In this document: piece after piece, positions 16,948 through 26,008 of the stretch
Position numbering within the stretch: position 1 is the stretch's first letter
Layout of the letters: each line of letters starts with the position of its first letter
Origin: CAWCAW01 sp963793645
GTDB lineage: Bacteria > Actinomycetota > Acidimicrobiia > Acidimicrobiales > UBA8190
Direction: 5' to 3'
DNA length: 64,000 nucleotides
NCBI GenBank assembly: GCA_963793645.1
Contig: CAWCAW010000006.1
Span: 434,001-498,000 of the forward strand
Position numbers and translations under genes: made by a program
Notes under the pieces: model-generated
Seen by the model: only the letters and a program-made list of their open reading frames with translations
The model's database searches: none
What the model was told of the DNA's origin: nothing

Positions 16948-18437
16948 CCCAACGAGTGGTGTACGAGCAGGTGAGCTGAGGAACTATCCCCCAGACGCGA
17001 CGGTCACCGCGTCAACCTCAAGAAGCAGTTTCCACACAACAACTTGAGGAGGAACACGGTGACTGTCCCCACCACTATCGACGCGTCGCCTGGCTGAGCA
17101 AGTACCTCGAGGGCGCCGACGGAGACACGGACCTGGCCCGAGCGATGCTGGGCGCCTTCGCTGAGGCGCTCATGAGCGCCCAGGCCTCGATGCAGTGCAA
17201 CGCCGGCTATGGCGAGCGGACCGAGGAGCGGGAGAACTCTCGCAACGGATATCGGCTTCGACCCTGGGACACCCGGGTGGGGTCGATCGAGCTGGCCGTG
17301 CCGAAGCTGCGCCAGGGTGTGTACTCGCCGGAGTTCTTGCTCCAGCCCCGCCGTCGCGCCGAGCAGGCGCTCGTGGCGGTGGTGTGCCAGGCCTATGTGG
17401 AAGGTGTGTCCACCCGGCGGGTCGACGACCTGGTGAAAGCCATGGGCATCGACGGGATCTCGAAGTCCGAGGTGTCGCGCCTCGCGGCTGATCTCGACGC
17501 CGTGGTGAAGGAGTTCCGAGAGCGTCCCTTGGACTCCGGCCCCTATCGCTACCTGTGGATCGACGCCGTGACCCAACGGGTGCGCGAGGGCGGCCGGGTT
17601 GTCAATGTCTCGGCGGTGATCGCCACGGCCTCCAACGCCGAAGGCCGGCGCGAGATCGTCGGGTTCGACATCGTCACCACCGAGGACACCGCAGCGTGGA
17701 CCGCGTTTCTGCGCTCGCTCGTGGCCCGGGGCATGTCCGGGGTGGAGCTCGTGGTCTCCGACGCCCACGGTGGCATCAAGGCCGCCATCGCCGCGGTGCT
17801 GGCCGAGGCCACCTGGCAGAGATGTCGCACCCACTTCATGGCGAATCTCGCCACGCGGGTTGCCAAGGCGTCGTGGCCCATGATCGCCACACTGGTGCGC
17901 TCGATCTTTGAGCAGCCCGACCGCGACGCCACCTGGAGCCAACTCGGGGTCGTCGTCTCCAAGCTCACCGAGGCCGGGTTCACCGACGTGGCGCTCTACC
18001 TCATGGACGCCGCTGACGACGTGCTTGCCTTCAGCGCCTTCCCCCCCGAGCACTGGCCGAAGATTCGGTCCAACAACCCCCAGGAGCGGCTCAACAAGGA
18101 GATCCGCCGGCGCACCGACGTGGTCGGAATCTTCCCCAACCGCGCTGCGGTCATCCGCCTTGTCGGCGCGGTGTTGGCCGAGCAGTCCGACGAATGGGCC
18201 GTCACCAAGCGTTACATGAGCATCGAGAGTCTTAAGTCGCCACGCCGCGACGAGCCTTGCGAGTTCGACCTGAGACCGGCCATCGAAGACGCCGTCGGCG
18301 AAGTCGAAGGGAGCGCGCCTTTGGCCGTCGAGTAAAATGAAAGAGAGAACGGGTTGTCGACGTCAGTCGGTCAGCTCGGGTTGATGCGAGGGCCGTTGCG
18401 ACTCACGACCTCGTACACCACTCATCGGGACTCGACC
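16940..18437 (+). mobile_element. IS256-family insertion sequence with 8-bp target duplication
   Basis: The left end AGTTGAGTCCCAACGAGTGG and the complement of the right end, GGTCGAGTCCCGATGAGTGG, form terminal inverted repeats that continue with GTACGAG. The flanks share CAGACGCG at 16932-16939 and 18438-18445, a target duplication of the size typical for IS256. Length is about 1498 bases with one transposase gene. It disrupts a MacB-type permease; removing the element plus one target copy joins the halves in frame. Confidence 0.87.
17059..18335 (+). pseudogene. IS256-family mutator transposase with N-terminal frameshift
   Basis: The long frame from 17145 encodes 396 residues with Mutator/IS256 features: RNGYRLRPWDTRVGSIELAV, STRRVDDLVKAMG, the first Asp in LWIDAVTQ, the second in VVSDAHGGI, the CRTHFMAN motif and a C-terminal Glu region near NPQERLNKEIRRRT. 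The natural start is the GTG at 17059 after GAGGAGG, reading MTVPTTIDAS, but that frame hits TGA after 12 codons. One missing base near 17091-17093 would restore PWLSKYLEGADG. Translation from the ATG at 17145 would lack about 29 residues. A sequencing error is an alternative. Confidence 0.83.
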
Positions 18438-19200
18438 CAGACGCGACGGCGTTGACGCTAGTGGGATCGGCACGCACGTAGATCTCGAGCGGTGACCCGT
18501 CGGCGCCGAGATACTGCTCGGCGATGGGGAACCCGACCATCACACTGCGATCGAGTTCGGGGGCGAGTGCGAGGGGCCGGAGGATCCCCACGACCGAGAA
18601 CCAATGGTTTCCCAGCCACAGTTGAACGGAGCCATCGGAGCGATCGACCCCAAGCACGCGTGCCGTGTCCGCGCCGAGGACCACGGCCGGGAAGTGCTCG
18701 GTAGTGGCGTTGAGGAAGCTGCCGCGGGTGAGGTGCCCTTCCAGGGTCGCGAGTAACGAGGTCTGTGCGGCGTAGACAGAGATGGCGTTGGTGTTGGCGG
18801 TCGGGATGCGGTCGTTTCGGTAGATGTTGATGTTCACTCCCACGTCGCCAATGGCCGAGTCGGCGACGACTGGACCGATGCGGCTGATCATGGCGGGAGC
18901 TTGCTTCGGAAGCGTGACGTTTTGTCCGGCGACCGACTGGCTTGGGGTGACGGTGAGGAGGTTGGTGCCCAGAGCGTCGATCTCGGCCAGGAGCTGGGAC
19001 CGGCTGGAGCTCGAGATCCCGAGAACTGCCACCAAGGTGGCCACCCCCAAGGCGATGCCGGCGGCCGAAAGAGCAGCGCGCCCGGGTCGACCCCTCAGAC
19101 CGAGGAAGGCGAGGGACCACGTGTCGGCTCCTCTCAGGCGGGTTCGCCGAAGTGACGGATCGGTGGCCCAAACTGAGTATTCCAAGGACCGTCGTCTCAC
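18438..19200 (-). pseudogene. N-terminal part of MacB-type ABC permease
   Basis: About 252 residues before the IS junction: a first membrane helix (GRAALSAAGIALGVATLVAVLGIS) followed by the MacB periplasmic core domain (NLLTVTPSQSV through PLEIYVRADPTSVNAVAS). The start GTG at 19200 overlaps the TGA of an upstream ATPase fragment (GTGA), the usual coupling in LolCDE/MacB operons. After the junction the frame ends within the IS at EWCTRS. Together with 16453-16947 it forms one interrupted gene. Confidence 0.85.
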
Positions 19201-19311
19201 CTGCCTGCCGCTCCGAGGTCACTTTCAATTACGCCGTCGCGCAGCCTGATAATGCGAGGGAGCTGACGGGCGATCTCCGCGTTGTGGGTGACGACAAGAA
19301 TGGTGGCGCCC
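19197..19311 (-). pseudogene. C-terminal remnant of the partner ABC ATPase
   Basis: About 37 codons reading GATILVVTHNAEIARQLPRI... up to ESDLGAAGR and TGA. THN holds the H-loop histidine of LolD/MacB-type ATPases. The remaining gene, including Walker A and the signature motif, has been replaced by an integrase-core IS whose left end begins at 19312. With the permease also broken, this exporter is not functional. Confidence 0.8.
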
Positions 19312-20483
19312 TGTGGGTGCCGAAAATGTCATCCGGGTCGGCTCAGCTGGACTTTTGTCGAGATGCTGGTCGGGTCAAGACTGGGCCATGGCGTTGTCCT
19401 TCCTATACCTGGCGTTCGTCCGTATCCTCCAGCTATTCAAGCTCCTTCGCGCTGAGAACAGTGATCTCGCCATCGAAGTCGTGATGCTCCGACATGAAGT
19501 GGCGGTGCTCCGCCGCCAAGTGACCCGTCCGACGCTTCAGGCCAGCGATCGGGCGCTACTTGCCGGGCTGAGCCGCCTCCTTGATCGCAGCCGATTGCGA
19601 AACTTCATAGTTCAGCCGGAGACTTTGCTCCGATGGCACCGGAACTTGGTGCGTCGTCGGTGGACCTATACCCACCGCTCGGGGCGACCGAGCATTCCGG
19701 CCGGCACCATCGAGATCGCCCTGCGAATGGCCAAAGAGAATCCCACCTGGGGATACCGACGGATCCACGGAGAGCTGGCGACTATTGGTGTGCTGCTTGC
19801 CCCATCGAGTGTCTGGACCATTCTTCGCCGCCACGGCATCGACCCCTCCCCGAGGCGGATAGGTCCCACCTGGAGCGAGTTCCTCTGCAGCCAGGCATCA
19901 TCAATGTTGGCATGCGACTTCTTCACCGTCGACACGGTGCTGCTTCGTCGCCTCTACGTGCTTTTCTTCATCGAGCTTGATACGCGACGGGTCTACGTGA
20001 ACGGAATCACGACCAACCCGACTGGAGCATGGGTCGTCCAGCAAGCCCGCAACCTGACCATGGTGCTCGCTGAGCGGACTCGACCGGTCAGGTTCCTGAT
20101 TCGCGATCGCGACGCCAAGTTCACCGTCAGCTTCGACGAAGTCTTCCGCTCCGAGCGCATCCGGATCGTCCGCACGCCAGTCCGAGCCCCACGGGCGAAT
20201 GCCTTCGCCGAACGTTTCGTTGGCACGATCCGTCGGGAATGTCTCGATCGGATGCTGATCTTCCATAGTCATCAGCTCGAAGCGGTCCTCGCCGAGTACG
20301 TCGATCATTACAACCGTCATCGACCGCACCGCTCGCTCGATCAGTCAGCTCCGTTAACGATGTCCCAAGTGACGTCGACGTCCTCTCCCGAAGCGACCAA
20401 ACTGCGAAGATCGGACCGGCTTCGTGGTCCACGAATACAAACTCGCTGTGTAGGAACCTCGGATGAGGTTTTCGGCACCCACA
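19312..20483 (+). mobile_element. Integrase-core IS, copy A
   Basis: The left end is TGTGGGTGCCGAAAATGTCA and the complement of the right end is TGTGGGTGCCGAAAACCTCA, an inverted repeat of about 24 bases with few mismatches. It carries one transposase gene. The right end lies inside a second, truncated copy of the same element in opposite orientation (20484-20697), so one copy has inserted into another. The rest of the target copy is not found to the left, where ATPase sequence begins, implying a later deletion. Confidence 0.8.
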
Positions 20484-20581
20484 GGGTCACTTGGCGACGG
20501 AGCACTGCCAATTCATGTCGGAGCATGACGACTTCGATGGCGAGATCACTGTTCTCAGCGCGAAGGAGCTTGAACAGCTGA
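19388..20581 (+). CDS. IS481/IS3-like integrase-core transposase (copy A)
   Basis: Transposase of the actinobacterial MALSFLYLAF...AVLRRQV group. A helical N-terminal segment (RHEVAVLRRQVTRP) precedes an HTH region (MAKENPTWGYRRIHGEL) and an rve core with DDE residues in ACDFFTVDTV, VRTPVRAPRANAFAERF and nearby. The C-terminus reads through the right IS end into the flanking copy. The native ending, resembling VHEYKLAV and stopping at 20453, lies in another frame, indicating a one-base shift near 20400-20430. Start ATG at 19388. Confidence 0.83.
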   Translation: MALSFLYLAFVRILQLFKLLRAENSDLAIEVVMLRHEVAVLRRQVTRPTLQASDRALLAGLSRLLDRSRLRNFIVQPETLLRWHRNLVRRRWTYTHRSGRPSIPAGTIEIALRMAKENPTWGYRRIHGELATIGVLLAPSSVWTILRRHGIDPSPRRIGPTWSEFLCSQASSMLACDFFTVDTVLLRRLYVLFFIELDTRRVYVNGITTNPTGAWVVQQARNLTMVLAERTRPVRFLIRDRDAKFTVSFDEVFRSERIRIVRTPVRAPRANAFAERFVGTIRRECLDRMLIFHSHQLEAVLAEYVDHYNRHRPHRSLDQSAPLTMSQVTSTSSPEATKLRRSDRLRGPRIQTRCVGTSDEVFGTHRVTWRRSTANSCRSMTTSMARSLFSARRSLNS

Positions 20582-20697
20582 AGGATTCGGACGAACGCCA
20601 GGTACAGGAAGGACAACGTCATGGTTCAGTCTTGTCGTTACAAGCATCTCGACAAAAGTCCAGCTGAGCCGACCGGATGACATTTTCGGCACCCACA
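20484..20697 (-). mobile_element. Integrase-core IS, truncated copy B
   Basis: Contains the same end as copy A in opposite orientation (TGTGGGTGCCGAAAATGTCA on the minus strand from 20697). It also holds the first 46 codons of the transposase, MTLSFLYLAFVRILQLFKLL... to LRRQVT, which then run into the right end of copy A. Small differences from copy A (MTL for MAL, HEL for HEV) show it is a distinct copy. Confidence 0.8.
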
Positions 20698-20825
20698 GGC
20701 ACACTGGGCGAGGTTTTGCGCTCAGCCGCTCGATGAGCTGGGTCGTCGCAGACATCACCATCGGCTCCGACTTTGACGCGAGAAGTTCGAGGATTCGGCC
20801 ACCGCGGATGCAGCGGCCAGAAACG

Positions 20826-21128
20826 CTAGCGAGGAATGCCGGTCCGGACCCTGAGGCCGACGGCGTCGCGGATGATCATCCACCGCATCGACCAAAACCC
20901 AGGTCGCGGCGCGGGCAGATCGTGCAATGTCAGGAGGAACCCGGTGGCGATTGCGACGGCGCAGGCGAGCCAGAAGATTACGCCGGTGGCCAGGACCCAC
21001 GGCGTGCCGCCGGACGACAGAACGATGATGCCAGCAACGATCGTGGCGATCGCGAGGAGACCCACGCGGAGGGCCCACACGGCCATCTTCCAGTGTCCGT
21101 TGCGCCGCAACTCGTTCGGCTCGTCCAT
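20826..21128 (-). CDS. Small membrane protein with two or three helices
   Basis: A 100-residue protein starting at the ATG 21128 (MDEPNELRRNGHWKMAVWAL). Hydrophobic stretches at about 17-39 (VWALRVGLLAIATIVAGIIVL) and 45-68 (PWVLATGVIFWLACAVAIATGFLL) predict membrane helices, and a polar C-terminus follows. I do not recognise the family. It lies between the IS cluster and repeat R1 copy 2, with no operon partner. Confidence 0.55.
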   Translation of the reverse strand: MDEPNELRRNGHWKMAVWALRVGLLAIATIVAGIIVLSSGGTPWVLATGVIFWLACAVAIATGFLLTLHDLPAPRPGFWSMRWMIIRDAVGLRVRTGIPR

Positions 21129-21211
21129 GCCAATGACCGTAGAGGTGAACTAGACTGCAGGCAAGGGCCTTGGTCCTCCATTCTGCATGTCATGCGATAC
21201 CCGTCAACTAC

Positions 21212-21313
21212 TTTCCACGCGCCCGAATGTGCCGGTCGGGGACGCTCGCGATCGCAAGCACGACGCGGAAACTCGGAGTCGCTGGCCGTGAACGAGGGTA
21301 AGCGCAACGTGCC
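21212..21313. repeat. Imperfect direct repeat R1, copy 2
   Basis: Second copy of the roughly 100-base repeat at 15892-15994, same orientation, from TTTCCACGCGCCCGAATGT to GCGCAACGTGCC. The sequence up to 21578 holds no gene that I can support. Confidence 0.7.
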
Positions 21314-21578
21314 GATCCCGACGGGTCGAATACCAGCCCTGGCGACGGGCTAAATCGCATGCAACTCGGGGATCCCGAGCATCGTGTATCCGTTCGCATC
21401 GGGCGACGCTGGTTGTCCTGCAGCGGCTCCACCAGGTTGCGATCCGAGCAATATTCGCGGCCCGGAGTGATTACGGACGGCCAGCCGAGATCGGGCCTCT
21501 CCTTGGGACGCTCTCCCCCCGGCACGTGCGGATGGGTGCAATCCCCCAGGTACTGATGATTCCCGTCTCTGGCCAAAC

Positions 21579-22011
21579 TCAGCTCTTGAAGCACTCTCCA
21601 AGGAACAAATCGAGTGCCTCGGCGTTGCGCCGGAGTTGAATATGGCCTTCAGCATCTCTTGAGATGTCTAGCGATGGGCAAAAGGCTTCGATGTCCTCAC
21701 AGAAGAAGTGCGGCGACCCCAAAACCCCGCGGGACTGACCATCACGCCATTCCTCCCTCACCCTTTCATCGTCTTCGGGACCGACATCACCCACACCATG
21801 GGCGCTGGCCACACTGACAAGGACGTCTTGGCGAGAAATGTCGCGCCCACCCTCAAAGAGGGAGTCACGCAGCGCGAGACTCACGGCTTCGCCCATGCGG
21901 TCATCGTGGCGGTAGGCGGCGGCGGCAAGAGCCAGCGCGGGCAGAGAGGTACGTGGGAGGTGACTGTGGTCAAAATCAGTAAAGAGGTCGGGGGCCACTT
22001 GCGATCGCAGG
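21579..22011 (-). pseudogene. DsbA/FrnE-family thioredoxin-fold protein, N-terminus lost
   Basis: About 143 codons matching the C-terminal helical insert and last strand of DsbA-like oxidoreductases: TSLPALALAAAAYRHDDRMGEAVSLALRDSLFEGGRDIS, then RGVLGSPHFF, the cis-Pro strand. The N-terminal part with the CxxC-type active site is missing; the frame enters the right flank of an IS at 22012. The missing part is not found beyond the IS, where an HD-GYP gene begins at once, so a deletion accompanied or followed the insertion. Confidence 0.72.
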
Positions 22012-23319
22012 TGAAGGGTCCAAGAATTCGACGAGGAACGTCCTGCGCAACTTCCTAGGGAGGAACAGCTGGCGGTGAGGGACGGGGGCTGCCTTGCCGA
22101 GAAGCGAGCGATACGCGGTCGCCGGTCGAGCACGGAGCGCTCGGCTCAAGAGGCGGAGCGTTGCCTTCGAGGTTGCCCGCCGTGACTTGGGGTCAGGCGG
22201 CGCGGTCGTACTCGTGGACGATGCCACCGAGGACGTCGTGGCGAGTGATCGCGCCGCCATCGCGGCCACTGACCGCTTGGGAGATTGGCTGGGCGAGGTG
22301 CAGGCCGCGGTGTGGTCTCGCCTGGTTGTAGTGACGGACGTACTCGTGGAGCACCGATTGGAGATGTCGTCGTGAGATGACAAGGAGATGGTCGAGGCAT
22401 TCATGGCGGACGGTGCGTACGAACCGTTCCGCGTACGCGTTTGCACGAGGCGAACGCACCGGGGTGCGGATGATCTCGACGCCGATCGAGGCGAACACCG
22501 AGTCAAAGCTGACGGTGAACTTAGTGTCTCTGTCGCGAATGAGGAACCGGAAGCGCCGGCCTGCTTCTTCGAGATCGGCGGCGAAGTTGCGGGCGACCTG
22601 GGTCACCCATGGGCCATTCGGGCTGGTAGTGACACCGAGGACGTGGACGACACGTCGCTCCAGCTCGATCACGAACAGCACGTAGTACCGGCGGAGCAAC
22701 ACAGTGTCGACGTGGAAGAAGTCGGTGGCGACGATGCCTTTGGCCTGGGTGGAGAGGAACTCGCTCCAAGTGGGACCCTCACGCCGGGGAGCCGGTGGGA
22801 GACCATGCCGACGCAGGACCGTTGCGACGCTCGTCTTCGACACCGTGACACCGAGCTTCTTGAGTTCGCCGACAATCCGGAGGTAGCCCCACCGGGGGTT
22901 CTCCCTCGCCAAGCGGCAGATCAACTCCATAGTCTCATTGGGAAGGGCCGGACGACCTGGTCGGCGGTGCGGGAAGGTCCAGCGCCTGCGGACCAGCGAG
23001 CGGTGCCAGCCGAGGATTGTCTGCGGCGTGACAAGGAACGACCCCCAAAGCTCTCGGGGTACGAGTCGGGCCAGCAGGGCGACGAGAGCACGGTCGGACC
23101 AGGTGAAACGCGGGCGGGTGACCTGGCGGCGGAGCACAGCCAGCGGGTGGCGCAGAACAAGGATCTCTGCATCCTTGGCCGCAGTATCCGACCAGTGAAC
23201 GCGAACGACCTCGAGCATGCGTCGGAACAAACGGTAGAGGAAGGACAGGGCCACGATGAGAGCCTCACCGAGGGTGTTCTAGCTGGTCAAACCCGGTCGG
23301 ACGGTTTCTGGACCCTTCA
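22012..23319 (-). mobile_element. Integrase-core IS, copy C (1.3 kb)
   Basis: Nearly identical to 61900-63206 in the same orientation, with about one difference per 100 bases by eye. The shared segment begins TGAAGGGTCCAAGAATTCGA and ends TTTCTGGACCCTTCA, giving short terminal inverted repeats TGAAGGGTCCA. No target duplication is evident. It lies about 30 bases upstream of the HD-GYP gene and truncates the DsbA-family gene on the other side. Confidence 0.85.
22193..23254 (-). CDS. IS481/IS3-like integrase-core transposase (copy C)
   Basis: A 353-residue transposase starting at GTG 23254 (MALSFLYRLFRRMLEVVRVH). The order is an N-terminal coiled region with RHPLAVLRRQVTRPRF, an HTH region (LARENPRWGYLRIVGELKKLG), then the rve/DDE core with VATDFFHVDTVLLRRYYVLF, RDRDTKFTVSFDSVF and RTPVRSPRANAYAERF, ending VHEYDRAA. 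The frame is intact, so it may be active. It differs from the 62-kb copy by only a few residues. Confidence 0.9.
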   Translation of the reverse strand: MALSFLYRLFRRMLEVVRVHWSDTAAKDAEILVLRHPLAVLRRQVTRPRFTWSDRALVALLARLVPRELWGSFLVTPQTILGWHRSLVRRRWTFPHRRPGRPALPNETMELICRLARENPRWGYLRIVGELKKLGVTVSKTSVATVLRRHGLPPAPRREGPTWSEFLSTQAKGIVATDFFHVDTVLLRRYYVLFVIELERRVVHVLGVTTSPNGPWVTQVARNFAADLEEAGRRFRFLIRDRDTKFTVSFDSVFASIGVEIIRTPVRSPRANAYAERFVRTVRHECLDHLLVISRRHLQSVLHEYVRHYNQARPHRGLHLAQPISQAVSGRDGGAITRHDVLGGIVHEYDRAA

Positions 23320-23349
23320 GGCCCTGACTCGAGCGTTCGCTTGGGTTCG

Positions 23350-24840
23350 ATGATCCCTTGCCCCCAAGTTGTTCCATGTAGGGACCAATGGCACCTACAC
23401 CTCTTCCTCGGAAGTGCCGATCAAGCTCAGGTGAACCCCGCCACGGTTCTTGACGAGCACCAGCTTCAGGCCGAACCCTTTCTAGCGGCGCTCGTCAATG
23501 CATCGGATGACGCCATTCTCGGCACTACTCCGGCTGGAATGGTCGTGTTCTGGAACACCTCGGCCGAACGCCTTTTTGGCTACAGCACGACAGAAGTACT
23601 CGGGACCGACCTGCATCTGGTGTTTCCACCCGATCGGCGCGCCGAGGTTACTGGGTTGCTCGTGCGAGCCCGGCGGGGCGAGACAGTTCAAGATCGGCAC
23701 ACCGAGTGGGATCGAAAAGAGGGGACGCCGATTGCAGTGTCGGTCACGACATCTCCGGTTCTCGGACCCGAGGGAGATGTCGTCGGCATTTCTATGATCG
23801 CGCATGATCTGACTGAACGTGTCCGCAACATGGAGGAAAGGCGCCAGTCCGACCGACGTGCCGCTGAGACCCTGAGCTTGCTCGAGACCCTTCAGGCGAC
23901 TGCACCGGTGGGCTTGGGATTCGTGGACCGGGAGTTTCGGATTATTCGCATCAACGAAATGCTCGCCACCATCAACGGGTCTTCGGTGCAGGATCAGGTC
24001 GGTCGGACCGTCGCCGAGGTCATTCCGACGATCTGGCCCCACGTCGAGGCCATCTACAAGCGAGTCCTCGATACAGGCGAGTCCTTTGTCAACGTCGAGG
24101 TCTCAGGAGAGACGGCCGCCGAGCCTGGCTACCTCCACCATTGGTTGACCAACTATTACCCGGTTTCCGTCGACGCCGACATTATTGGAGTCGGCCTCGT
24201 TGTCGTAGATATCACTGAGCGAAAGCATGCCGAACAGATGCGCGAGGACCTCACCAAAGGTGCCGTTGATGCCATCGCCGCCACTGCCGAAGCTCGAGAC
24301 CCGTACACTGCTGGCCACCAGCGCAGAGTGGCCGACATCGCAGTGGCCATTGCCTCGGAGCTCGGACTCCCGCCCGACGAGGTGGAAGGGATCCGCATCG
24401 CGGCCACCATCCATGACATCGGCAAGGTAAGGGTGCCTGTCGAGATCCTTGTCCGGCCCGGAAAGCTGAGCTCTTCTGAGTGGGAGATGATCAAAGACCA
24501 CTCGCGCACCGGGTACGAGATCATCGCCGAACTCGCATTCCCCCAACCCGTGGCAGCGATGGTCTTACAACACCACGAGCGCTGCGACGGGAGCGGCTAT
24601 CCTGATGCCCTTCGGGGTGATGAGATCCTTCTCGGAGCTCGAATCATCGCTGTAGCCGACACGGTTGAAGCCATGTCGTCGCACCGACCTTACCGCGCTG
24701 CCCTAGGGCTCCAGGCCGCTCTCGACGAGATCAAACGAGGCCGAGGATCATTGTTCGACCCGCACGTCGTCGACGCGTGTCTTGACCTTGTCGGACAGGG
24801 TCTCCTGATGTCCGAGGATGATTCCCTATCGACAGTCTGA
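23350..24840 (+). CDS. Tandem PAS sensor with HD-GYP domain
   Basis: About 496 residues. The first PAS domain (about 40-155) includes LVNASDDAILGTTPAGMVVF and GYSTTEVLG. The second PAS-like domain (about 175-290) includes TAPVGLGFVDREFRIIRINE. A C-terminal HD-GYP domain (about 305-485) has HQRRVADIAVAIASEL, HDIGKVRVP, HHERCDGSGYP and VADTVEAMSSHRPYR. Intact HD and GYP motifs predict a cyclic-di-GMP phosphodiesterase controlled by the PAS sensors. No membrane segment is visible. The first 40 residues are unlike the family and start only 30 bases from an IS end, so the natural N-terminus may have been replaced. Confidence 0.88.
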   Translation: MIPCPQVVPCRDQWHLHLFLGSADQAQVNPATVLDEHQLQAEPFLAALVNASDDAILGTTPAGMVVFWNTSAERLFGYSTTEVLGTDLHLVFPPDRRAEVTGLLVRARRGETVQDRHTEWDRKEGTPIAVSVTTSPVLGPEGDVVGISMIAHDLTERVRNMEERRQSDRRAAETLSLLETLQATAPVGLGFVDREFRIIRINEMLATINGSSVQDQVGRTVAEVIPTIWPHVEAIYKRVLDTGESFVNVEVSGETAAEPGYLHHWLTNYYPVSVDADIIGVGLVVVDITERKHAEQMREDLTKGAVDAIAATAEARDPYTAGHQRRVADIAVAIASELGLPPDEVEGIRIAATIHDIGKVRVPVEILVRPGKLSSSEWEMIKDHSRTGYEIIAELAFPQPVAAMVLQHHERCDGSGYPDALRGDEILLGARIIAVADTVEAMSSHRPYRAALGLQAALDEIKRGRGSLFDPHVVDACLDLVGQGLLMSEDDSLSTV

Positions 24841-25071
24841 GCCATGAACACGACGTCGAGGCAGGGACTTCGGCCAGTTACTAACACGAACGAAAAGACA
24901 TCCGGAGAATCGGACCGCACCAGAGTGATCCCATTGGTAGCTGCGTCGCACTCTAGGTGCGTCCTTGCCGTCTTTAACTGCAAGCCAACGGGCCCGAGGA
25001 AGGACGTCTGGCCCTTCGAGCGAGGTGCGTCGGCCGGCCGTCGTCTCAGTCCACGCCAGCGCTTTGCGTTC

Positions 25072-25830
25072 CTAGCTTCCCCTTATGAGATGGCCTACTC
25101 CGTATGTGACTGAGGCAGCGACAATGGCGGCCAACAACTGCCGCCCGGCTGTGCGCCAAACGCCCTGGCCTGAGAAGGAGCCGACGGCTGCCCCGAGTAT
25201 CACGGCGGCCAATGCCCCGATTATCACTGAGGTGAGGACTGCGACTATCCCGCTCGCAAAGAACCACGGCGACAACGGCAAGATCGCGCCAACCGAGAAG
25301 GAGACGAACGACACCACCGCAGCCTGTCTTGAGGAGCCGGCGTCATCAGGGTCAATCCCCAATTCGAGTCGGGCGTGGGTGTCCAGTGCGAGCTCGGGGT
25401 TGGCCATGAGGATACGAGCCACCGTGTCGGCGTCGTCGGTTGGCACCCCTCGCGCTCGATACATGGCTGCGAGCTCCCTCTGCTCACCGACAGGATCGTT
25501 CGACAGCTCGCCTCGCTCTACGTCGATCTCGTGCTGCACGAGTTCGTCATGGGCCTTCACCGACACCAGTTCCCCCGCTGCCATCGAAAAGGCGCCGGCA
25601 AGCAACCCCGCCACGCCCGCCACCCGTATGGCGCTCGCATTCGTGCTGGCTCCAGCCACCCCGAGAATGAGCGAGATATTGGTGAGAAGTCCGTCACCAG
25701 CACCGAGGACGGCCGCTCGAGCGGCACTCCCCCGTACGTCACGATGACGACCCCCACGGATGGTACGGGTCCGTAACAGACGGCTCAGCCGGGATCGGGC
25801 AGAAGACGGTGGTTGGCGTGACGCTCGCAT
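25072..25830 (-). CDS. VIT1/CCC1-family iron/manganese transporter
   Basis: A 252-residue membrane protein. AVLGAGDGLLTNISLILGVAGAS is the conserved first helix of the VIT/CCC1 family, and AGAFSMAAGELVSVKAHDEL the second. A cytoplasmic metal-binding region follows (ERGELSNDPVGEQRELAAMYRARGV), then three C-terminal helices. The family exports or sequesters Fe2+ and Mn2+. It is convergent with the HD-GYP gene and lies downstream of the P-type ATPase on the same strand with a 179-base gap. An excess-iron role would suit hypoxic conditions, but this is inference. Confidence 0.87.
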   Translation of the reverse strand: MRASRQPPSSARSRLSRLLRTRTIRGGRHRDVRGSAARAAVLGAGDGLLTNISLILGVAGASTNASAIRVAGVAGLLAGAFSMAAGELVSVKAHDELVQHEIDVERGELSNDPVGEQRELAAMYRARGVPTDDADTVARILMANPELALDTHARLELGIDPDDAGSSRQAAVVSFVSFSVGAILPLSPWFFASGIVAVLTSVIIGALAAVILGAAVGSFSGQGVWRTAGRQLLAAIVAASVTYGVGHLIRGS

Positions 25831-26008
25831 TGTCGTCGTTAAGAACTCCTGCCTCGGCAGAACGAATACCCAACGGGGCTAAAAGGTGGTGAGGTACGCA
25901 GTAAGCAGCGGAGATCGACCAGCTTGGACGCTCGACCGGACAGGGCCTCCGTTGAAGAGCACATGACCGGTCGACGAGTCTCGCTCGACCGTGAACCTGG
26001 GACGAGGT

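Noticed and set aside
17004..18053. 349-codon frame opposite the IS256 transposase
   Set aside because: The opposite strand encodes a recognisable transposase; this frame has no family features.
20698..20825. Minus-strand frame reading RILELLASKSEPMVMSATTQLIERLSA next to IS copy B
   Set aside because: It may be a fragment of a gene cut by the IS, but I could not match it to a family or to the lost ATPase part.
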